A stretch of DNA of 64,000 nucleotides, from assembly GCF_001426745.1 (NCBI RefSeq), contig NZ_LMFI01000003.1:142592-206591 (forward strand), written 5' to 3'. The position numbers and the translations under genes are program-made. Every line of letters begins with the position of its first letter. Within the stretch, counting starts at the first letter, position 1. The DNA comes from Nocardioides sp. Root140 (GTDB taxonomy: Bacteria; Actinomycetota; Actinomycetes; Propionibacteriales; Nocardioidaceae). Shown in pieces: positions 59,385 through 64,000 of the stretch. The notes beneath the pieces are model-generated. The model saw only the letters and a list, made by a program, of their open reading frames with translations. It was not told where the DNA came from and made no database searches.

Positions 59385-60167
59385 ATGCGGCTCATCTGGA
59401 CACCTCACCGTCCTCAAACCGATGCCGAGCGACGTGGCCTTGCCTGGTGGGTGGCCGTGCTGAGCTGCAAGCCGTTCCTGATCGTGCTGCGCCGGCCGGA
59501 CTGGCGCGGAGTCTCAGGGATCCCGAGGTCGGGTGGGGCAGTGCTGGCCGCCAACCACGTCTCGCACATCGACCCTCTGCTAGTCGCGGAGCTGGTGCTG
59601 GCCTCGGGGCGGGTGCCGCGGTTCTTGGCGAAGGACAGCCTCTTCCACGGTCCGATCGTGGGCAGGTGGTTCCGTGCGGCCGGCCACGTCAAGGTCGACC
59701 GGGCTGCCGGACGCGCAGGGTACGACGACGCGGTGAAGGCGGCACGCTGTGGTCAGCTCCTTCTGGTGTATCCCGAGGGTTCTATCAGCAAGCGGGAGGA
59801 CGGTATGCCGATGACGATGAAGTCAGGGGCGGTTCGCATCGCCCTCGAGGCGTCGGTCCCGCTCCTCCCGGTGGCCCAGTGGGGTGCCCAGGAGATCCTG
59901 CCCGCATACAGCGGGCGGTTGCGATGGGGTTGGCGACGGCAGGTGAGCGTGTTCGTCGGCGCTCCCGTCCCGCTCGAGGACCTCCGTGACCTGGAGCCCG
60001 CACGTGCCGTCGAAGTGGGCCGTCAACGGCTCGAGGACGTCCTCATCACGATGGTGTGCGAGCTGCGTGGAGCCACCGCGGCGGCGCGGTCCATCCGTGC
60101 TCAGGCGCCGAAGGCGGGATCCTCAGGGCGCGAGGATCCCGAGCCGCGCACCATCGCGGGGCCGTAG
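59385..60167 (+). CDS. PlsC-type 1-acylglycerol-3-phosphate acyltransferase
   Basis: 260 residues. NHVSHIDPLL gives the His58-x4-Asp63 catalytic motif; YPEGSISKRED is the acceptor-binding EG motif. It transfers fatty acyl groups to a lysophosphatidate-like acceptor at the membrane. The Met at 59385 is chosen over 59325 or 59328, which give a non-family N-terminus. Its 3' end overlaps the convergent gene by 67 bp. Confidence 0.87.
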   Translation: MRLIWTPHRPQTDAERRGLAWWVAVLSCKPFLIVLRRPDWRGVSGIPRSGGAVLAANHVSHIDPLLVAELVLASGRVPRFLAKDSLFHGPIVGRWFRAAGHVKVDRAAGRAGYDDAVKAARCGQLLLVYPEGSISKREDGMPMTMKSGAVRIALEASVPLLPVAQWGAQEILPAYSGRLRWGWRRQVSVFVGAPVPLEDLRDLEPARAVEVGRQRLEDVLITMVCELRGATAAARSIRAQAPKAGSSGREDPEPRTIAGP

Positions 60168-60772
60168 GTGTCCAGCAGTGTTGCCATCAGCTCATCGAAC
60201 GGTAGGTCCACGAACATCCCCCGCTCGCGGACGTACTCCATGTGGCGGCGGCCGGCGCCGTCGGCTGCGTGGAGCAGGGCGTCCTGCGATCCGTCGAACT
60301 CCAACGGAGGTACGCCGAAGCGGCGGCACAGCTCGGAGTTGAAGGCCGGCGAGCCCTTGCGCCACCGGCCGTCGACGTACGCCGCGCTCCACCCGTGGAA
60401 CACGAACAGGTCCGTGCCCATCAGCTCCAGCAGCGCCTCGCTGTTGAGGTGGTTGCGGACATCGGAGAACCCCAGTACGGCCGGGATCCCCGCAGCGCGC
60501 AGGCTCGCCGTGAGCAGCACCGCCTTCGGGACGCACCAGGTGGGGCCACCGTCAAGGATCGCGCTGGCGCGGTAGGTCGGGGGGGCCGCGGTGACGCTGT
60601 AGGGGTCGTAGCGGAGTCGGTCGCGGACCTCCGCGAAGAGCAGCCCGACCCGCTCACGCGGATCCTGGACACCTCGCACCACGGACTCGGTGAAGTCGCG
60701 CACGTCGTGGTGGTCGCTGTCGATGAACCCGGTCGGGGCAAGGGCCTGCCGGGGGTCGAGCTCGTCGCCCAT
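60101..60772 (-). CDS. Transglutaminase-like cysteine protease-fold protein
   Basis: 223 residues. The core has GGPTWCVPKAVLLTASLRAA (catalytic Cys and helix), DLFVFHGWSAAYVDGRWRKG (His) and a later Asp, the arrangement of bacterial transglutaminase-like domains. Function unknown. It shares one base with the BtrH-like gene upstream, so the two form a unit. ATG 60772 is chosen. Confidence 0.82.
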   Translation of the reverse strand: MGDELDPRQALAPTGFIDSDHHDVRDFTESVVRGVQDPRERVGLLFAEVRDRLRYDPYSVTAAPPTYRASAILDGGPTWCVPKAVLLTASLRAAGIPAVLGFSDVRNHLNSEALLELMGTDLFVFHGWSAAYVDGRWRKGSPAFNSELCRRFGVPPLEFDGSQDALLHAADGAGRRHMEYVRERGMFVDLPFDELMATLLDTYGPAMVRGSGSSRPEDPAFGA

Positions 60773-61848
60773 CAGGCACTGACCTCGGCGTTCTGGAGTG
60801 CGCCGGCCGCCCCGAGGGCCGTGACGAGGTCCCGCTCGAGCGACGGGAGGGCGGCAGCTGCGAGGGCGGCTTGCTCCGCCCGGCCCCGGGCCGGGCCCTC
60901 CTGCCGGCCCAGCGACGCGACCAGTGACCATGTCTCCGCGCAGAGGTGCGCAGCGTTGGCGACTTCGCTCGCGCGAACGTCCCCGGTCAGACGCGCGATG
61001 TCGGCGGCGCCGCTGGAGAGCAGTCGCCGGAACAGCCCACCGCCGGTGCCGGCCTTCTCCACGAATGCGCTGAGTCCCTGGAGCGCCAGGTCCAAGACCT
61101 CGTCGGGGAAGACCTCTGGCCATCGAGCGAGGTCCTCGGCGAACAGGTCGACGGCGGCCAGCCCCGTGGCCCCGGTCGCCGTGTCCCTCCCGGTGACAAT
61201 CGAGGGACCGGTCGAGGTGGTCATCGCGACAGCCGCCTGGGCGAACGCCGCCCGGGCGACGGTGGCCAGGTCGGGCAGCGAATCGGGCCAGGCGATGTCG
61301 AAGTAGGTGTGGCGCGTCGGGACCGGAAATCCTCGGGAGCAGCGAGCCCGAGCCAGAGCCTCGTAAGGCACCAGCTGCACCTCGTCGCGGTCGTTGTCGA
61401 CGACGTGCGCGAGCTGCTGCACGTCGTCGTAGCCGATCACAACGATGTCATGGCGACTCATCTGAAGGCGCACGCGCAGGTAGGGCAGCTCTGCGATGTC
61501 GGCCCACACAAGGGCTGGGCGACCGGCGCGCACGGCATCGCGCACGTAGGTCCAGCCCACCTGGGGGTCCTCCGTGGCGTGCACGGTGACCACGGCGCCG
61601 AGTCGTGTCGGGAGATCGGTCTCCAGGTCCCCGCCCCGACCCACGAGGTACACCGGTGGCATGAGCGCTGCATTCCGGACGTAGGAGAGGTCCAGCGACC
61701 CGCTTAGCGCGAAGACGAGGCCCTCGTCGGGCGGGCCTTCCCAGCCGAGCCCGGCCCATTCGAGGAGGTCGCGCATCGCGCCCGAGCCGCAGTGGCCGCC
61801 ACGTCGGTGCGGGTAGGGAACCGCGACGGCGTCGCTCGAGCTGGCCAT
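60772..61848 (-). CDS. BtrH N-terminal / DUF4872 domain protein
   Basis: 358 residues. The N-terminal HRRGGHCGSGAMRDLLEWAG is the BtrH-type start with a conserved Cys in HCGSG, and the C-terminal third matches DUF4872. BtrH transfers an acyl group in butirosin synthesis, so this protein may be an acyl transferase or hydrolase (inference). AGGA upstream fits ATG 61848; ATG 61857 and an upstream TTG are possible. Confidence 0.75.
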   Translation of the reverse strand: MASSSDAVAVPYPHRRGGHCGSGAMRDLLEWAGLGWEGPPDEGLVFALSGSLDLSYVRNAALMPPVYLVGRGGDLETDLPTRLGAVVTVHATEDPQVGWTYVRDAVRAGRPALVWADIAELPYLRVRLQMSRHDIVVIGYDDVQQLAHVVDNDRDEVQLVPYEALARARCSRGFPVPTRHTYFDIAWPDSLPDLATVARAAFAQAAVAMTTSTGPSIVTGRDTATGATGLAAVDLFAEDLARWPEVFPDEVLDLALQGLSAFVEKAGTGGGLFRRLLSSGAADIARLTGDVRASEVANAAHLCAETWSLVASLGRQEGPARGRAEQAALAAAALPSLERDLVTALGAAGALQNAEVSA

Positions 61849-61972
61849 GGAACTCATTCCTAAAGACAATTTGCATGATTTGTTCCAACCTAAGGCACGA
61901 GCATCTCATTGTCATGGCCAGGTCCGATGTGACATGAGTCCGTTGGGCACCACGGTCGCTATCGTGTCCACC

Positions 61973-62602
61973 GTGTCATCCCCCTCCATGCGCGATCGGT
62001 ACCGCGAGCACGTCCGCACGGCTGTGGTGGAGGCTGCTCACGACCTGATCGCCGATCGAGGCTGGGAGCGAGTCCGCATGGGTGAGATCGCCGAGGCAGT
62101 CGGGATTTCACGCGCCCTGCTCTATAAAGAGTTCGGCGACAAGCCCGGATTGGGAGAGGCCGTCGTCCTGAGGGAGGCGGCGCGCTTCATCGAGGGCATC
62201 GAAGGAGTGCTCGCGCACCACGACGCCGATGCTGCTCGCGGCCTCGCGGCCTCGGTGAAATTCGTGCTCGAGGAAGCTGAGAACAGCTCTCTACTCAGGG
62301 CGGTGCTGATCGCCAACCGCGATTCCTCCCCGACCGCGACGGGCATTCTCCCCCTGATGACGACCTCCGCGCAGCTGCTGGAACTGGCCTCGAACTCGTT
62401 GGCACGGTGGCTCATGGCTCACGTGCCCGGGGTGCAGGCCGACGATGTGGCGGACGCTGCGGAGGCTCTGGTGAGGCTCACCGTGAGCCATCTAGCCCTG
62501 CCCACCATGTCCCGCAAGGACACTTCACGGAAGATCACCGAGGTCGGACTGAGGTACCTCGGGCTCTCCGTCGAAGCGGCGACGTCCGAAGCCACGACCT
62601 GA
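61973..62602 (+). CDS. TetR-family regulator
   Basis: 209 residues as given. HTH: VEAAHDLIADRGWERVRMGE then AVGISRALLYKEFGDKPGLG. Start uncertain: ATG 61934, GTG 61973 or ATG 61988. A GACAAT/ATTGTC pair spans the upstream region (61865 to 61914). Divergent from the BtrH-like gene; upstream of the alkB pseudogene by 16 bp, it may once have controlled either. Confidence 0.85.
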   Translation: MSSPSMRDRYREHVRTAVVEAAHDLIADRGWERVRMGEIAEAVGISRALLYKEFGDKPGLGEAVVLREAARFIEGIEGVLAHHDADAARGLAASVKFVLEEAENSSLLRAVLIANRDSSPTATGILPLMTTSAQLLELASNSLARWLMAHVPGVQADDVADAAEALVRLTVSHLALPTMSRKDTSRKITEVGLRYLGLSVEAATSEATT

Positions 62603-62618
62603 CGTACACTCCCAGCCG

Positions 62619-63395
62619 GTGATCGGGTCCGCCGCCACCGCAAGGACCAAAAGCCAGAGCTTCTACGGCCACTTCTACATCGAGCACAACCGGGGCCATC
62701 ACGTCCGCGTCGCCACACCGGAGGACCCCGCCAGCAGCAGGTACGGCGAGAACTTCTACCAGTTCTGGCCGCGTACGGTCGGTGGTTCCCTCAAGAGTGC
62801 CTGGAACATCGAGAAGAAGCGCTACGCGCGCAAGAAGCAGCACCCGTTCCGGATCGGCAACGACGTGCTCAACGCGTGGCTGATGTCGGCGGTGCTGTGG
62901 GGCGCGATGATCGCGTGGCTCGGTGTCGGCATCACGCCGTACCTCGTCATCCAGGCTGTCGTGGGATTCTCGCTCCTCGAGGTGGTCAAGCACATGGAGC
63001 ACTACGGGATGGTGCGCTAGAAGGTTGGCGCACCCGGCAAGGAACGCTACGAGCGTGTCGACCCCAGCCACAGCTGGAACTCCAACAACATCGCGACCAA
63101 TGTGCCCCTGCACCACCTGCAGCGGCACTCCGACCATCACGCCAACCCGACCCGGCGCTACCAGACACTGCGCGACTTCGAGGAGTCGCCGGTCCTGCCC
63201 ACCGGCTACGCCTGGCATGATCGTCCTCGCCCTCTTCCCCCCGGTGTGGCGAAGGGTGATGGATCACCGCGTGCTCGCCCACTTCAACGGTGACCTCACG
63301 TGCGCCAACCTGAGCCCCCGCAAACGCGACAAGATCCTCACCAGGTATCCCGCACCGGAGACGACCCCGACCCGGGAGTCAACGGATGCACTCGG
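62619..63395 (+). pseudogene. alkB alkane 1-monooxygenase pseudogene
   Basis: Homology begins at HFYIEHNRGHHVRVATPEDP, in the second half of AlkB, so about 180 codons are missing. WPRTVGG, VEHMEHYG-like KHMEHYGMVR follow, then a TAG at 63018 where a Gln (CAG) is usual, then NSNNIATNV and LQRHSDHHANPTRRYQTLRD in frame, then a single extra T near 63213 before GMIVLALFPPVWRRVMD. The remaining His motifs are recognisable. Not functional as read. Confidence 0.9.
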
Positions 63396-63503
63396 TTCGG
63401 GGGCCGCACCAGCGTGCATATTGTCCCGAGGGCGGACATCCTCGCGCATGCCGCCGATCGTGGGAACCAGGCCCACAAGCCCGGCGCCTCTTGGTCCACC
63501 TCC

Positions 63504-63526
63504 GAGTTCGAGCTCTACGTGAAAAG
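63504..63526 (+). repeat. Partial fourth copy of the element tag
   Basis: GAGTTCGAGCTCTACGTG (63504-63521) differs from the tag of copies 2 and 3 by one base, and is followed by AAAAG then TGAATCGCCCC, the likely IS3 terminal repeat. The core is absent, so the IS insertion seems to have removed it. Confidence 0.65.
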
Positions 63527-63556
63527 TGAATCGCCCCGGGTTTCGTGGAGGCTCGG

Positions 63557-63900
63557 TTACTTGGAACCAGCCCCGGTCGGGACGGGTGCTTCACGGTAGT
63601 GCTCGGGCCGGATGCTGGCCCAGTGGTTGGCCTCGAACTCGGCGGGCGGGACGAGCCCGATCTCGCCGTGAAGGCGCCTGTGGTTGAACCAGTCGACGTA
63701 CTCGGCGGCGGCGATCTCGACGTCGCTCACGGACTTCCAGCCGCCCTTAGGGCTCATGACCGGGTTGCGGATGCACTCGGCCTTGAACAGCGAGTTGAGC
63801 GCCTCGGCCATCGCGTTGTCATACGAATCTCCTCGGCTTCCGACCGACGCGACGGCCTCGGCCTCGGCGAGTCGCTCGGTGTATCGAATCGCTCGATACT
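63557..63900 (-). pseudogene. IS3-family transposase (OrfB) C-terminal fragment
   Basis: RYTERLAEAEAVASVGSRGD, SYDNAMAEALNSLFKAE (the Glu of the DDE triad) and WFNHRRLHGEIGLVPPAEFE match the end of IS3-family integrase-core transposases. The catalytic Asp region upstream is replaced by IS30 sequence. The right terminal repeat (TGAATCGCCCCGGGTTTCG) begins near 63527, 30 bases after the stop on the other strand. Confidence 0.88.
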
Positions 63901-63908
63901 GACTGGGT

Positions 63909-64000
63909 TCAACCGGTGGTAGCAACACCAGCTTGGTGGAGCAATCGTAGGTGCTCGTCGAGGGCCTCTGCTGGGGTCTTCCATCCGAGGCTCTTCCTGG
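63909..64000 (-). CDS. IS30-family transposase, 3' end (cut by window edge)
   Basis: Reads RKSLGWKTPAEALDEHLRLL then HQAGVATTG and stop, the standard C-terminus of IS30-family transposases. The stop lies within the terminal inverted repeat (GGTGTTGCTACCACCGGTTGA), followed at once by IS3 sequence, so the element inserted into the IS3 gene. The rest of the gene lies beyond base 64000. Confidence 0.9.
   Translation of the reverse strand, partial: RKSLGWKTPAEALDEHLRLLHQAGVATTG

Overview
The window is GC-rich DNA from an actinobacterium. Many genes start with GTG and overlap by ATGA or GTGA, CGTACG-type words are frequent, and the families (OmpR-type two-component pair, DHA2 pump, MmpL-like transporters, many TetR repressors, CYP153) fit a soil member of the Nocardioidaceae such as Nocardioides. 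The genus is an inference from gene content only.

Bases 1 to about 15,800 look like ordinary chromosome. They hold a methylthioadenosine phosphorylase and a sugar-nucleotide epimerase, a membrane protein, then a tightly overlapping run (GT2 glycosyltransferase, DUF2064 protein, methyltransferase, molybdopterin oxidoreductase with a cytochrome b-like anchor, membrane protein, response regulator, histidine kinase). After these come a DHA2 drug pump with its TetR and a very long inverted-repeat operator, a ClC chloride transporter, a MarR regulator, a PQQ-type sugar dehydrogenase and a DUF6629 membrane protein.

From about 15,950 on the DNA is accessory and modular. A previously unlabelled 81-bp element occurs three times in the same orientation (15,954; 23,235; 39,208). 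It has a 50-bp core with one variable base, a 13-bp spacer of fixed length but free sequence, and an 18-bp pair of TTGTAMC direct repeats. A fourth, partial copy (63,504) is cut off by an IS3 end. The copies divide the region into cargo blocks. Block 1 (16-23 kb) is a sulfide/persulfide detoxification cluster: persulfide dioxygenase-rhodanese fusion, rhodanese, TauE/SafE exporter, DUF302 protein, DUF2892 protein, zinc-ribbon protein, methyltransferase and MMPL transporter, with a CstR-type repressor and two matching G/C-tract palindromes. Block 2 (23-39 kb) holds hydrolases, regulators and a five-gene autoregulated operon encoding a heterodimeric ABC exporter whose two ATPase halves are degenerate in complementary places. 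Block 3 (39-63.5 kb) holds a P450, a large MMPL transporter with its TetR operator, and a near-complete terminal alkane oxidation pathway: AraC regulator, ferredoxin, CYP153, ferredoxin reductase, acyl-CoA ligase, aldehyde dehydrogenase, short-chain dehydrogenase, GMC alcohol oxidase and acyl-CoA dehydrogenase. Acyltransferase, hot-dog and BtrH-like genes follow.

Block 3 ends in decay: an alkB alkane monooxygenase pseudogene (5' truncated, one stop, one frameshift), an IS3 transposase fragment and, joined to it, the 3' end of an IS30-family transposase. A second IS30 remnant, with the same terminal sequence, lies beside element copy 3. No integrase, tRNA, rRNA or CRISPR array was found in the window.
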